A stretch of 64,000 nt of DNA from Dasyornis broadbenti (taxonomy: Eukaryota > Chordata > Aves > Passeriformes > Dasyornithidae), in assembly GCA_013397935.1 (NCBI GenBank), contig VZRN01004661.1:2223281-2287280 (forward strand). The letters are read 5' to 3'. The translations under genes and the position numbers were made by a program. The stretch's first letter is position 1. Every line of letters starts with the position of its first letter. The notes beneath the pieces are model-generated. The model searched no databases. It had not been told where the DNA came from and saw only the letters and a program-made list of their open reading frames with translations. Below, one piece after another: positions 49,791 to 62,200 of the stretch.

Positions 49791-51399
49791 TTTCTTGTTG
49801 TGGTTCACTGGTGTCAGAAACACAACAAATGATTGCTGCTCCTGTTTCCTGGTGGGCCGTAATGCTGTGTCACTGCAAGGGTGCTTCAAGGTGCAATGAG
49901 GATTGAGATGCTTTGAGGGACAAAGAAGCTGCCTGAGATACCGATGCATTGTCTGGATAAAAACAAACAGAACTGGTTACACAAATACAAGGCACTTTCT
50001 TGCCGCATATTCAACAAGTAGTTTTACCTTGTGGGACTATTTGATGAATCAATTTTCAAAAGCTAAAAAAAGTAAAAGTTAAATAAATGTTGTGTAAATC
50101 CCAGACAACTTCTGGGTATTAATTTTACCTCAAGAATTTCCAGCTTATAATGAAAGTGAGAATAACTGAAGGCAGCTAGAGAGACAATACATCCAATTGC
50201 TACAGCTGTATGCAACCCAATCCTGATGTTCCACTGACTTGGACTATAATAGCCACTTCATCATCCTGAGACATCTGGCAAATGACCTATATACTTTTGT
50301 CTCTATGTTTTTATGGATATAACAGCTTGAACAAGATTAAAAGTAAAATTAGCAGCTTATAGAGACACATGCAATAGTCTGCACAATTGTGCATGGGTTA
50401 TGTTAGTAGGGCATTTTTGTACATAAAACTTCCTTTGCTCCACAGCACTTTCACGCTTGAGTTTGTTTCATACTTTAGATTGTTCCCTTAAATGGCGTAC
50501 CACGATATACAGCTAAACCTTCTGCTGGATCAGTCATACAATTACACATGTTTATTCCACATGTGCCTACCAAAAATATCCAGAGCCTCCGTATAGCTTC
50601 CTTCTTTAAAGTAAATAGCAAAGAATAGAGTGTTTTATTCCTCTCCAAAACTGAAGTCCCAGCAGGGAAAAAAAGTCTTAGTGCATGTGAAAAGCATGGG
50701 TAACAAAAAAGCACAAAAGCTTTTTTGCTGTTTAGCTTTTGTCATTTAAGCTAACAATTAAAAACAGACTGGCTAGAAGCCAACTTGAATTGTACTTAAA
50801 TAAGTTTCTGTAACACTTATTCACTTCGGACAATGCAAAATAATTGATCAAGAGCAAAAAGCTCCCAGAATTTATTTTTAATTTAAAGCTTATCTTTAGA
50901 AATATATTAACAATCTACAACAAGCTACTTGTTCTAGGCAGAACAAGTTATTTTAATTTATGACAATAAATAAGGTATACATTTTTGTATTCACTCTAAG
51001 AAGTTCCTTCTTGTTGCTAGAGGAAAACTGCCTTGTAATGCAGCATCACACTCAGTAAAAGTAAGCCTATTTTTCTTAATGTGGGCAAAGTTTAAAAATT
51101 GATGTTAACAAAACATACCACTTCTCTTCCACAGGTGAACTGTTTATTTTAAGAACGTTTCATTAACCCAGTGGGGTCTTGGACTGAATGAAATGGCTTA
51201 GTTTTTCTTGGTGCATTGTAGTAGAATGCACACCTAAATTATCAATTATATTTAATCTCCAGCCTAAACTAGAGTAGTGTGGCTGACAGGAGGAAAGCTG
51301 ACTTTTAAACCCAGCCAGATAGTGTTTTCTGACAGAGTTTCAACTGAACAACACACATGTAGACAATTAGCCAGGTTTTAGAGGCCGGCCAAACCCAGA
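49791..51399. other. AT-rich non-coding stretch
   Basis: Nothing recognised except a small perfect hairpin at 50704-50727: caaaaaagc and gcttttttg pair across a 6-base loop. It ends in a T run on the plus strand, but no transcript context is visible. Confidence 0.5.
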
Positions 51400-51781
51400 G
51401 AGCTGGGAACATGTTCCTCAGTGTTTCTCATTAGAGACTGACTGAGAGGATTCCATGGGAGAATGGCTGGTTCACAGCTGGCCTTTGATCTCAGAGACCT
51501 GTGCATAACGTGCCCCAGATCCTGAGAGGGTGAGTGAGGTGGTGTAAGTGCAGTCTCACCCGGAAGCTGATTTTCCCAGTGCCTGGGCAATGTGTGATTG
51601 TGGGGCAGTGCAGGTGGCAGCCGGTGTGTCAGGAGGGGCAGAGCTGACTGGGGTGCAGCTCGTGGTGCTGCTGCTCCAGGCAGGGCTTTGCCCCACACAG
51701 CCACCTCACCCCCTCTGCACACTTGGTACACTTTAGAGATTTCTAAACCCCCTGACAATAAATAAGGCTTGCTCTCCTCAC

Positions 51782-51813
<32 letters not shown>
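51400..51813 (+). other. Polyadenylated-transcript-like segment: AATAAA then A31 tail (possible retrocopy)
   Basis: A GC-richer segment (about 51545-51720) leads into AATAAA at 51757-51762. Exactly 31 A follow at 51783-51813, starting 20 bases after the signal. That is the spacing seen between a polyadenylation signal and the tail in mRNA, so a reverse-transcribed RNA is one explanation. Processed retrocopies are uncommon in birds because CR1 does not use poly-A tails. The segment shows no recognisable coding frame, and I did not find flanking target-site repeats. The alternative is that the A run is part of the adjoining A/C low-complexity tract and the signal is coincidence. Confidence 0.3.
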
Positions 51814-51815
<2 letters not shown>

Positions 51816-51895
51816 ACAAAAAAAAAAAGCAAAAAAGTCCAACAACAACAACAAAAAACCCAACNAAATCCAAACAACCAAAACACTAAGCCCCA
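51814..51895 (+). repeat. A/C-rich low-complexity tract with one unresolved base
   Basis: An A11 run (51818-51828) and blocks such as caacaacaacaacaaaaaac extend the preceding A31. The single N at 51865 suggests sequencing difficulty. A 172-codon minus frame across this tract and the A31 encodes mostly poly-Phe and is an artefact of composition. Confidence 0.9.
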
Positions 51896-52082
51896 ACCCA
51901 ATCTGATAACACTGCTTTAATTCACTACAATGCTGTTTTTCTCATATCAATCTCTTCAACTACAGCTACACCTGCACCTCCCTGAGCATTGGGAGGAATT
52001 TGCACTTGAAGTACAGTTTACTTCAGTAGTTTGCCTGGAATAATTGATATCCTGTTATTTTTCAAAATGCTTTAACAAGAGT
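51896..52082. other. Short unannotated stretch
   Basis: AT-rich spacer between the A/C tract and the exon-like frame; nothing recognised. Confidence 0.5.
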
Positions 52083-52367
52083 TCAGTGTGTGTTAGTCTG
52101 TGCAGGTTCTCGAACATCTGTGTGGCAGTCAGATAAAACCCAGACATATTGATAAGATACTCCAAAAGGAAGCATTAAATGCATAAACACAGTGGGTCTA
52201 CCATGATCTGATATGTTGATTTCTTCATACTTTTCACAAATTCTCTTGAACTGTGCTGTTAAGCCAGGATTTCTCACAGTCAGGGAAGCAAACTCAACTC
52301 CAACATCCAATTTCCCTGCAGTTTTTCTAAACCACAAACTAGTACAATTTATAGAGGAGAATATCTG
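52083..52367 (-). other. Exon-like open frame of unknown identity (unproven)
   Basis: A minus-strand frame is open for about 94 codons, from just after a TAG at 52368-52370 to its stop near 52083. Its middle part is more protein-like than any other frame here: GKLDVGVEFASLTVRNPG, then LTAQFKRICEKYEEINISDH, with balanced charged residues. An aaactgcag acceptor-like site precedes the GK segment. Donor candidates are weak (ATG|GTAGAC or AT|GTCTGG). I cannot assign it to a family; it may be a real exon, an old pseudoexon or transposon coding scrap, or chance. Confidence 0.2.
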
Positions 52368-52370
52368 CTA

Positions 52371-54134
52371 TGACACATTTTCTCAAAGGGAATATTTACT
52401 GGAGAATCCATCACTCTAATGACATCTTTTTTAACATCTGTGTTTTCAACATTTTGCTACAAGTATGTCTATTCACATGAATTAGTAGAGCCTGTATTAG
52501 TCAGTAATAGACCACCACATGTGGTGTTGTAGAGAGAAAACACCTCAGATTTCATGTAAGGAGTATGCAAAGTTTGAATCTGTTTTATATATGTGCAAAT
52601 TATTCTAGAAACAATTTTCTCCTTTTTACAGTAAACTTTGGCCTCTCAAAGATGCATTCCGTAAGCATCTTTGCACATGATGCTGAAGCAGAAAAATAAG
52701 TGAGATACTTACTTTCCTTTTGCTCTCTTTTAATCTGATGACCCTTCTGTACTTAGTGGTCCCAGAGAAACCCCAAAGTATCTTTTATTATTCTCCATGG
52801 CCACATTTTACTTCTCAAATATTTACTGTTCAGCTACACCAAATTGCCTTCAATGTTGCCTCTTGGAGAAGGAATGACTATCAGCCTCTTCAGATTGCTC
52901 TTCCCAATGTTGTTACATGAATGATACGGTTACAACTCTCCCAGTACTTATTTTCTTACAGTTAAAACATCTGGAGCCAGTTACTAACATGAGAATCACA
53001 AAAAAAAGGAAAGTTTCTAGCCTTTGTGGTTTCTGAGAAAAGTCACTCAAACATACCCTACAAGCCCACAAACCAGAACATAAAGCTCTAATTTTATTTA
53101 TTTAAAATATCATTAATTTTCAGTACTGAGGGATGACAATACTATTCAACTGATCCTCTCATCTCTGTGTGACCCTGATGCCCTGACTCCTGTAATGGAC
53201 AGACAAGGGGGTGTTTGGTCATGGCAGGAGCATTTTCCTGTGCTAGGGAGGGTGGTCAGAGCAGACACTGCTGACCAGCTTGTGGCCATGGCTGGAGCAG
53301 GAAAGAGCAGTGCCACCCTGCACATGAGCAAATATAACCTGAGAACTCTGTGTTTATTCTCCACTACAATATACCTGTTTTTCCTACTCTCTAAGGCACT
53401 CACCCAAGTGATTACATATACAACAATTAATAAAATAGTAATACAAAAGCAAAATTCATGCTGCTGTCCAAGATTCACATGGGAATTTGCTCAAAGATAA
53501 ATTAATGATGTTTTTATAACACATGAAAATTTCCAAGTAGCTTGTGAAGCAATTTTAAAGATATTTATAGATTTACACTTTGGAGTTAAAGATTGCTGAA
53601 AAGATGTTAGAGAAAACTTTTAAGAGACTACAGGCTATTTTGGTTTATGTGCAAGAATGTACCTGATAGAAGAGAAGCTCTTGGAAAGCTTCAGAAACCT
53701 TTAATGTGCAGCCCTTGTCTTTCCCATTTTTGAAATCTTACTCACTTGAGTAAAATAACTGCCAACTGATTCTTTCAATCTGACAGGCTGTAACTGTCTG
53801 AGCCTGCCTTGGTCACAGAGGGCCAAGAAAAGCTGCCTTACATTGTCCTTCCCCTCTTGTTCCTCTGTTTCTCACCTTTTTCATCTTTCTTGTGAATTTA
53901 GAGAGCTTCCCACTTCTAAACTCTCAAGCTTTCAAAGTGTGACACATGAGTTTAACACATCTTGTTAACTTAATATCTCACAGAAAAGACTTTCCTTTGG
54001 AAATATTCTAGGTCAGCTTTACCACTACTATGAGAAGTAATTTTTCTAAGGTCTTGATTCATATAAGTACCAAGTATCCTCAGATTCTGAGATCAGAATT
54101 AGACCCTTTATAGCTTCCCACCAGAAGATGACTT
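52371..54134. other. AT-rich non-coding stretch
   Basis: Overlapping plus and minus frames at 53146-53500 (101 and 110 codons) share a locally GC-richer patch and carry no known domain. Nothing else recognised. Confidence 0.5.
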
Positions 54135-54162
54135 AAAAAAAAAAACAAAAAACCAAAAAAAC
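54135..54162 (+). repeat. A/C-rich low-complexity tract
   Basis: An A11 run continues into acaaaaaaccaaaaaaacag, the same character as the tracts at 19.5 and 51.8 kb. Confidence 0.85.
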
Positions 54163-54828
54163 AGAGGAGCAGTTTTGGTCCACTGCCATCAACGGGAATT
54201 GTAAAGAGTCACAAAGGAGAAAATATTCCTAAAACAGTGATGGAAATAGAGAAGGAAAAGCATGAAAGGGCTTCCAGTCATGCAGTGGATGTTGCTCCCT
54301 TGCGAACACACTCTGACGTTTTCGTAACAATGAACAAAAGCTATTTTCTCTAAGCGAGAGGACAGGAAAAGGCTCAGGCTAAAGCTGGGTCAGGACTGGT
54401 TAGCACTGAGCTTCTGTGTCATTGGTGAGAGGAGTTCAAGCCCAGTTAAAAGTCTCTCTTGCCTGTCCCCAGCCTGTGCTCTCCCTTTGAAGTCCATCTT
54501 GTCCCTCCAAAATGCTGTTCACTGGGTATCAGCCTTGTATAAAGCTCCCTATCCAGTCCAGCTTTTATCCACACATCCCTACAGCTATGCTGCTTTTCCT
54601 TTCCAAACATCCAGCTGTAAAACTGTCCTCCCTAAAACTGGACCATTTAGGAAGAAACAGATGAAAATTTAATTAATAAGCATTTCTTTTCAGTTAATAA
54701 TAAAGTTAACAATAAAGCTTTATCTGAGTGGATCTTGGTGCCTGCCACAGTTGATATCCCTGCTTTGAAGCAGTACTAGCACCTCTGCATCACACAACTT
54801 TTCATATATTTTAACACTTTCAGGGAAG
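54163..54828. other. Non-coding stretch
   Basis: Contains a degenerate ancient-repeat motif, cactgccatcaacgggaatt, at 54181-54200. Otherwise nothing recognised. Confidence 0.5.
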
Positions 54829-54852
54829 TTTTTTTTGTTGTTTTTTTTTTTT
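54829..54852 (-). repeat. T-rich tract interrupted by GTTG
   Basis: A T run, a single gttg and then T12, ending in cccc. On the minus strand this is another A-rich tract with a C interruption. Confidence 0.9.
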
Positions 54853-55246
54853 CCCCATCAGCTTCTTCCTTTCAGAATTAAAGTTGAAAAGAATTAAGGA
54901 AACCCATAGCTTTTTCCAGCTGAAGTAAGATACAGAGATTTCAATGACCTGAACTACGCTCACAGTTTTGTAGTGCTTTCAAACAAGAGAAATAATACCA
55001 GGCCATTGTGCCCTCTGATGCAGCCTGGGGTGGGAGAGCAAAATATCCCTGCTCTGGGCAGAATTCCCACACACAGGGGCCGAGCAGACAGGAACCAGGC
55101 AGTCACACCTGACAATGTGTGGACCGAACAGAACCAGTCTAGCAGCAGAGACAGCAGGCACTTTACACACCTTTTTAAGGGTGTTCCAATAGCATCTGGT
55201 AACATAAAAGATTTTTAGAAAATGTACTTACTTTCATATATTAAAA
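54853..55246. other. Non-coding stretch with a GC-richer patch
   Basis: Three overlapping frames on both strands (54960-55218, 63-81 codons) cover a locally GC-rich patch at about 55000-55160. None has a recognisable motif. Confidence 0.5.
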
Positions 55247-55277
55247 TGAAAAAACAACCAAAAAAACCCCCACAAAA
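55247..55277 (+). repeat. A/C-rich low-complexity tract
   Basis: aatgaaaaaacaaccaaaaa followed by aacccccacaaaa; the same class as the other A/C tracts. Confidence 0.85.
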
Positions 55278-58200
55278 TCTTGAAAATAATTAGCAAAATC
55301 TTAAAGCTGAACAAATATTTTGGAAAAATTCAATCAAATGTCTACATTTAAAAAACAAATTGCTTTGAATCTCAGAGCTGAGATATATTTATCTTTTAGT
55401 GAGCGCTAACAAATAAATAGGATAATGGAACACTAAAGGCACAGGTAAAGGTAATACAGTAAAAATTTACAAAAGTGAAAGCTAAGCACAGATTAATATT
55501 AAGATGGAGACTTTGCTGGCTTGATCACTGAACAATATTATTTCAGGAACAGTGTACCTTGGAGCCCTCACGTCTTGTATTGTTTTTACACGTAACATCT
55601 ACAAGGACAGAACAACTCACTTGTAAACTGGAGACAAAGCCAGAACTTTCAAAACTAGAGCAATCTAAAGACGTTCAGGGTACGATTTTAAAATAAACAA
55701 CAGAAAAAGCAGTTTTTCCAGAAGAATGCTTCCTCCCCCTCTTCCCTGTCCCGCTCTCCTCTGTCTCCAGCAGAGCCAGCACCAGATGTTTCAAAAACCA
55801 CACACTGGGCAGATACACAGGATCATCTGTCCCTTCTTCCAGAAAGGTCTCATCCAAAGGGAAAAATTTAGACAACCTAGTTCAAAGAGCACACCAGTAG
55901 CAGCAAGTAGCAAGCCTTCCATTTTAAATAGCCCTTACCTTTGAAAATAGAAATTTTAATGGAATAATTTGTACATTTCAAATCCAGAAAATTGGGTCAC
56001 AACTGTAGAAGAGTCTACAGATTAATTTTGTGATAAACACATTAATCTAAGACAGTTCATGAGTATGTAATCTATGAACATGACTAACGAAGAAAAAATA
56101 TTTTCTCAGAATTAAGATTACTACAAAACTAACACAAAATAAAGTCCTGGCAGGGAAGTAACATTTTATATATTTAAGAAACAGGTGAAACATTTTCACT
56201 CCAAAATACAAGTGTTTCACCCTAATCCAGGAAACTGTTTTTCCTACATGCAAATACTTCCAAAAATGCAAATTTCATTTCCTCAAATATATTTAATGGT
56301 AAATCAGAATTATAAATATTTATTCAAGATTAATAGCAACACTTAATAGAATGGATTTAGACCTTGAAATCAAGATGAATAATTAAAAACAGGTTTGTTC
56401 CAAAATCAGATTAATGTGTTAGTTATAGAGATATTTCCTTCTATGTCTAAATGTAACAGGCAATATTTTTTTTCTCTGACTTTGACTGCTTTTTCATTTC
56501 TAAAAGCAGCAACTATAAAGGACTCGTGGTGCCACATGCTAGAGCCACAAGCTAGGGTGGGGAGCAGAGGAGAGCAGTGCCCAGGATAGCCCTGGAGAGG
56601 GGCTGGGGTAGCTCTGGGGATTCGCAGCCCCTCCATCCCCACGATAACTGCACGGTGTAAAACACCTCGTGGGTTGCTTTAAAGCACGCAGACAGCCAGT
56701 CCTGCCCTGCCTGGCCCAGGATCAAAGCACTGGAAAGGTGGCTCTGTGCCACTGCTCCCCCTGGCTCTGCTCAGCTGCACAAAGGCCAAACTCAGCACAG
56801 CTGAGAATCCATCCCAGCACGTTAATCATGGCTTGGGTGGAATTGCTGTCATACTCAAGTTCTCATTTTCTCCACCTTTTAGAGCCTGACTTTTTCAAAA
56901 CAACATGAGATACTTCATCAATTTTGCAATGAAGCACCTCAGATTGGAAACGTCTTTCATTTTGCAGTTCTAGAGAGGAAGTGAAATTTGTAGAAGTTGA
57001 GCACTTATTACATAGAACATATTCACGACTGGAATTATTTCAGTTGTCACTTGACAGTGATGTAAAAACAGCACTGTGAAAGACAAACTTCTAATCAAGC
57101 TGCTAAAAGCATATTCATTATCAAGAAAAATCTACTGCAGTTAATACCAAATTTGATTTGCCAAAAAGTGTAAGAAATTGAGTTCGGTGCTCACTTTGTC
57201 CGGTGCCAGTGGGACTTCTGGCAGTATAGCCTGGCACCAGAGCCTTGAGTGTTCCTCTGTCCTCTTTTTTCTCTTCATATGGATAGAGACAAAGGAATAA
57301 AGAAGTTACAGTCACTTCAATGGGATGAAACAAAGTCACGAGAAGAATTGTACATTCACAATGAACAAGTGTAGACATGGTATCAGCAAAATTTTTTACA
57401 CAGAATCAAATGTATTTCACCACAGTAGGGATATAATTCAAATCTTTATTGCAGTCCAGCTGCAGTGTCGAGTTCAAGACAATATTAATTTCTTTTCTCA
57501 TTAATTATGTTAAATGAAATACAGAACAGCTCTGGTGCTATCAGAGCCACAGCTCCATGTATTCTGGAAAACTCAAGGCTCACTATTTAGCTGGAAACAG
57601 ATGCATATTTATAACATTTGTAATTGATATCAACATAGCATTATTTCATTCCAGAAGTTGTTCATAGGAGTTATCAGAGTCAGGGGCTACTGTCTCCCCT
57701 GGAAAGGATGGATTAAGGTTACTGTGCACACTGGGATGTGAGGGACCAAAAACACGTATGAGGTCAAAAAGACCAAGGAGACTAATGGAAACTCCCTGTA
57801 CAATGATAAATATTTCAAACTAGAAAAAGTTTGCTGGATTATGGAAATACATTCTTTCTGAATACTTTTTCCCCTTCAAATCCTAGCTATCCTTAAAAGC
57901 AAGGTGACAGCTCTCACAAGAGAAATTTTTCTTCTTCTCTGCTGTGATTTGATTTAGATCTCCTTTCCAGTGACAGACTGCCAGATTGTGTAAAGCCTAG
58001 AGATCTCTACAGCAGGCAGTCCACTAATGACTCAAAGTTTGTGTAAGATACAGAGAGCAAGGAGAGAGAGAGCAGAAGAAGAAAGAATTAAGTATCCATC
58101 TCCTTCACCCATCAGACAGGCCCCCTAAAGCCCCAGGCTGAGCCCTGCTGGGGCAGTGGGGAGCAGCATTATTCCTGCTGGGCTCCAGGCACCCCTGGTT

Positions 58201-59201
58201 GGTCAGTGCAGATGTTCTACTGCCAATCCATCAATAAGTCACTATAAACTGCAGCTATTAAAAAAGTACAACATAGGGAAATGTAGTAATGTTTTCAGTG
58301 AATTGTTTGAAGGGCTTATACTTTTGGTCTGCAAAGTTTGAAAACTTTTTTTAATAGGATGTTTCTTTTTTTCTCCGTATCAGGTGCAAAACTGCCTAAG
58401 TCACAGTCACATGTCAAAACCCTGACACCTACTTTTAATGATTTCCATTTCCATTCCAACCGTCTCATCCACTTAACATCCTCATTGCTTGGCTACAGCT
58501 CCAGCATCCACATCTACATTTTATCAGGGTTCCATGGCTTTCAATGGAATAACTCCACAATCACACACTTACTGTAATGCAACTACCATCTTCATTATGC
58601 TAAGTGAACTTTACTCCTTCAACACCAGTCAAAACAAATAGGCAGTTAATTTTTTTCTTTTTTATTATAGTTTTCCACTTCAAAACAATTTACCTTGGTT
58701 CATATCACATATAGAACTTAAAAAGAAAATAGTCCAGTTAATTGATCTTTGCTTTAGCAAAGAATAAGGAACTCTCACAGAATGGGTATTTTGAGAAAAA
58801 TACTTTGATGAGATTCAGCTGAGTGGAATAGTCATAATTAATTTAAGTCAACTATGCCAAAGCAACACAGTAATACTTCATAGGGTATGTTGGCAATGAA
58901 GGATGAGTTATTGACTCAACAGGCCTAACAGTCCTGACGGAGATTGACCTGAATTTAGCCTGCACTACAAACAGCCAAAAAAAATGAAGTCTCATTCTGC
59001 AGTTCTCTAACTGCTATCTAACTGCTTCTGAGAAAAGACCCTTCCTTTCCACTGTGTTGGGTAAAATGCAAACTACTAATTAATATCTTGCATTCATTAT
59101 TATAATTAATAATGCTTATTGGCATCTAGGAGGCTTAACCAAGACTAGAATCCTACTGCAGTGCTTTAGGAACATCTTGGAACAGGCAGCTCTGCCTTGC
59201 G
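55278..59201. other. AT-rich non-coding stretch with one GC-rich patch
   Basis: No gene recognised. A GC-rich patch at about 56530-56830 has overlapping frames on both strands (64-79 codons) and three GGGG runs without a complete quadruplex motif. Degenerate ancient-repeat motifs occur at 57309-57325 (cagtcacttcaatggga) and 58531-58547 (tccatggctttcaatgg). An AG-rich run is near 58050-58080. Confidence 0.5.
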
Positions 59202-59280
59202 TTACTCAGTTTACAAACCAGACAGACATGGGCAAAAAAATTAGGTCCTCTTGCCCAGGTTCACACAGTTGAAACACAGG
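59202..59280 (+). repeat. Possible MIR-like SINE core fragment
   Basis: tcttgcccaggttcacacag followed by ttgaaacacaggg parallels the MIR block cttgcccaaggtcacacagc, tagtaagtgg. An actcagtttacaaa word lies 40 bp before it. The core word is good but the flanks are weak. Confidence 0.38.
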
Positions 59281-62200
59281 GAAAGGGACCACCACAATGG
59301 AATAGGACAAAAAAATTTCCTACTTATACCCACTCTTGGGAATAAATGCAACTTTGGGCCTCAAACCCAAGGAACCACTTCAGGGATTTTAATGATGGTG
59401 TCAATTGCTTGCTCCCATGTTTTAAAGTAGTTGGACACAACATTTATTTCCTTTGCTATAAGCAAAGACAGCTTTCAGCATTCCTTGCAGTAGGAAGGGG
59501 AAAAGCGGATTAAAAAATTGTTTTGTTAAAGGATGCATGAACTCTTCTTTTGGGTCCAAGTATCTTTCAGGTCACTAGCACTGTGTGTTTCTGGAGGAAA
59601 GTCAGCTTTCTGACCACTTCTTGTGTTTTATATAAAGTTTAGCTTTGGTTACTATGATTCAGAATAAGAAAGACACTGCACTTCTTTAAAGAATAATGTA
59701 CAAAACGTTACCATTGATCTACAGGTACAGTCAAGAACAAAGGGCACACAAAACCAGAATCAAGAGCAATCATTTTTTAGAGCCTATTATGAGTTTTAAC
59801 ACACAGACTAGGGAGCTAACAAACAAATTAAAGCCTTAGTCATAAGAGCACATCACTGCCTGGAGAGCTGAAAGGACTGATTTTCTTTTCTTCTGAAAAT
59901 ATACCTTAATCAACCTTACTGTGTGGAAATTGAGTGCTGGAATCATATTCCAACTAGGAAAATAAGTCCTCACAGCATTCAGAAAAAGTGGTTTACATAC
60001 CATATTTTGAAACACTTAGAAATATGGCCACAGGAGGTCAGAAATACAGAACAGGTGAGACAGCTACTGAGCAGAGCCGGGGATGTACAGAAAAGCCACA
60101 TTACCTTGCACATGAATTTCATGATTTTACAATTTCAGAAATATTTTTAACACAAGAAGTGTGTGTGCGTATGTGTGCATGGAAGACTGTGAAATTATGG
60201 AAGGTTGTGGAAGTCTTAATTAGCTTGGGTTAATCTCAGAGGACACCCAAGAGAGACAAAACTAGTTAATGAAAAACCTCAACCAGAGTAAAGAGCCCCA
60301 AGTTCCCATCAAAGGAGTGCAAAGAAACATTTCTTATACCTGAAAGTATCTCAAAGGTGTGACAAGTGGGCAAACATGGAGGAGCCTAAAGAGCAAGGAG
60401 GAGACAAAAGTGACACCAGCTGAAGAGAGAAGAAAGAAAAGATATCAAATCCTTGACATACTTTTATGGCCCTGCCTTCCTTTTCACAAAAAAAAAGCAT
60501 TTCTTCACAGTGAGAAGTTTAAAGAATTCTTTCAGAAATTCCACCTGGTCCTAAGGAGTCTGCTCCCTTGAAAACTCTCAAAGGCTGGCTATTTTTAATT
60601 TTCCTTCAGCTATTTCCATTTTTATCATTTTCATCTGCCTTCTGGATATGTTCCTATCCAGGTACTTTGCAGGGTCTGTCAGTTCTTACAAACTCTGAGT
60701 CTTGGAACCACCTTGACCTCTACTGTGGACAGATTTACCAAGGGCCACCGAACACCCACCAGCAGAGGATGGATGGTAGGAGATCTAAAGTGAAATCTCA
60801 CGTAACTCAAGCTAACTACAAAGATCTACCATCACCACTTCGGGAAATCTTGTTGTCGCATGGTCCCTGATATCCAGTGATAAAGAATGTGTCAGGGAAC
60901 TTTAATAAATGTTATTATACCTTCACATCTTTCTTTTTTCCTTGCCTTGGGACACATGATCCCCGTGGCTGAAGAAAGACAGGAAAGATAACATCAAGGG
61001 GGAGACTCCTATCTGAGAGCCCCTGCCTGATCGTGTCCTGTCGTTTTGCCCATCATTTGTTACCAAGAGGGGAACTGGGGCATCGTACTGGCCATGGAGC
61101 TCATCCAAGTAAATCCAAAGACAAGTGAAGGCAGTAAAGAATATAGAATTACCTAATTTTTTCACCTCCGTTCAAATAGTCCGCATGCCACAGAATGACA
61201 TGATTCCTTTTAAAGTTATTTTAAAAGTCTGAGTTTCCCATTTACTGAACCTGATTTCTTTCCATTCATTCTGCTTCATGTTAGTTTTTAACCATGCACC
61301 GTTTATCAGCTCCTACAGCCATCAGACCCATGGTAAAAAGAAAAAAGATCCTCCTAGAATCTGATCTACCTATTGGGAAGAAACAAAAGATTATAGCAGG
61401 GCTCTTCTGGAGTAGAATTTCATAAAGAACAAATTTTGTTTTAGCACATATTGATACTACCTCCACGTCTGAGGAAAAAAACCTCTTCCATCCATTTGGA
61501 GTCTTCATGATGGTGCCAGGATCAATTCTGTCACATTACAGAGCAATTAATGCACCATCGTCTCTCCTTAACTGAGAGCTGAAGACAGATTTTAGTACCA
61601 ACAGGATCTTATATAAGCCTTGTCTGAAGCACTGCAAAACTGTGTTTCATGTATATCTACAGTATAATGATGCTAAGAAGTTAATGTTAAAGAAGGAAAT
61701 TAATAAGTTTAAAAGTGCTTTTAATTTTTTCTATTATATTTCTTAGGAGTTCCCAGCTTTAAAGTAAAATTCAACAGCATTTTTAATTTCTTTGTATTAA
61801 AGTACTTTTGTTACCTATTAAAAATGATTGATCTATTTTAATAATGAAATAAGAAATGTTGACACACTTCTGGCAAAGAAAACGTGGAAAAATAATTCCT
61901 GGGTTACTGGATATCACTTAGAAACTTTCTGCCACATATAAAAGGAGACAAAAAAGAAGAGTGATGCCTAGTTTGAAAAAGGAGCCCCCATCAAGAATTA
62001 TGAGGAGAATAAGAGCTAATAAATTGGCTGACAAACAAATGTTTAAGTTTAAAATTGATAACTGTTCATTTTTTCTAGAACTGTAGTAAGGGTCAGATGT
62101 TGATAAATATAATACGGGATTCATTAAAAAAACATATCTATTTAATATACAGAATAATAAAAAAAAGACAAGTCACATCTTTACCTCCCCAAGAGAGTAA

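Noticed and set aside
51378..51896. 172-codon minus-strand frame
   Set aside because: Much of it is translated poly-T (poly-Phe) and the T/G tract, and it includes an unresolved base; a composition artefact.
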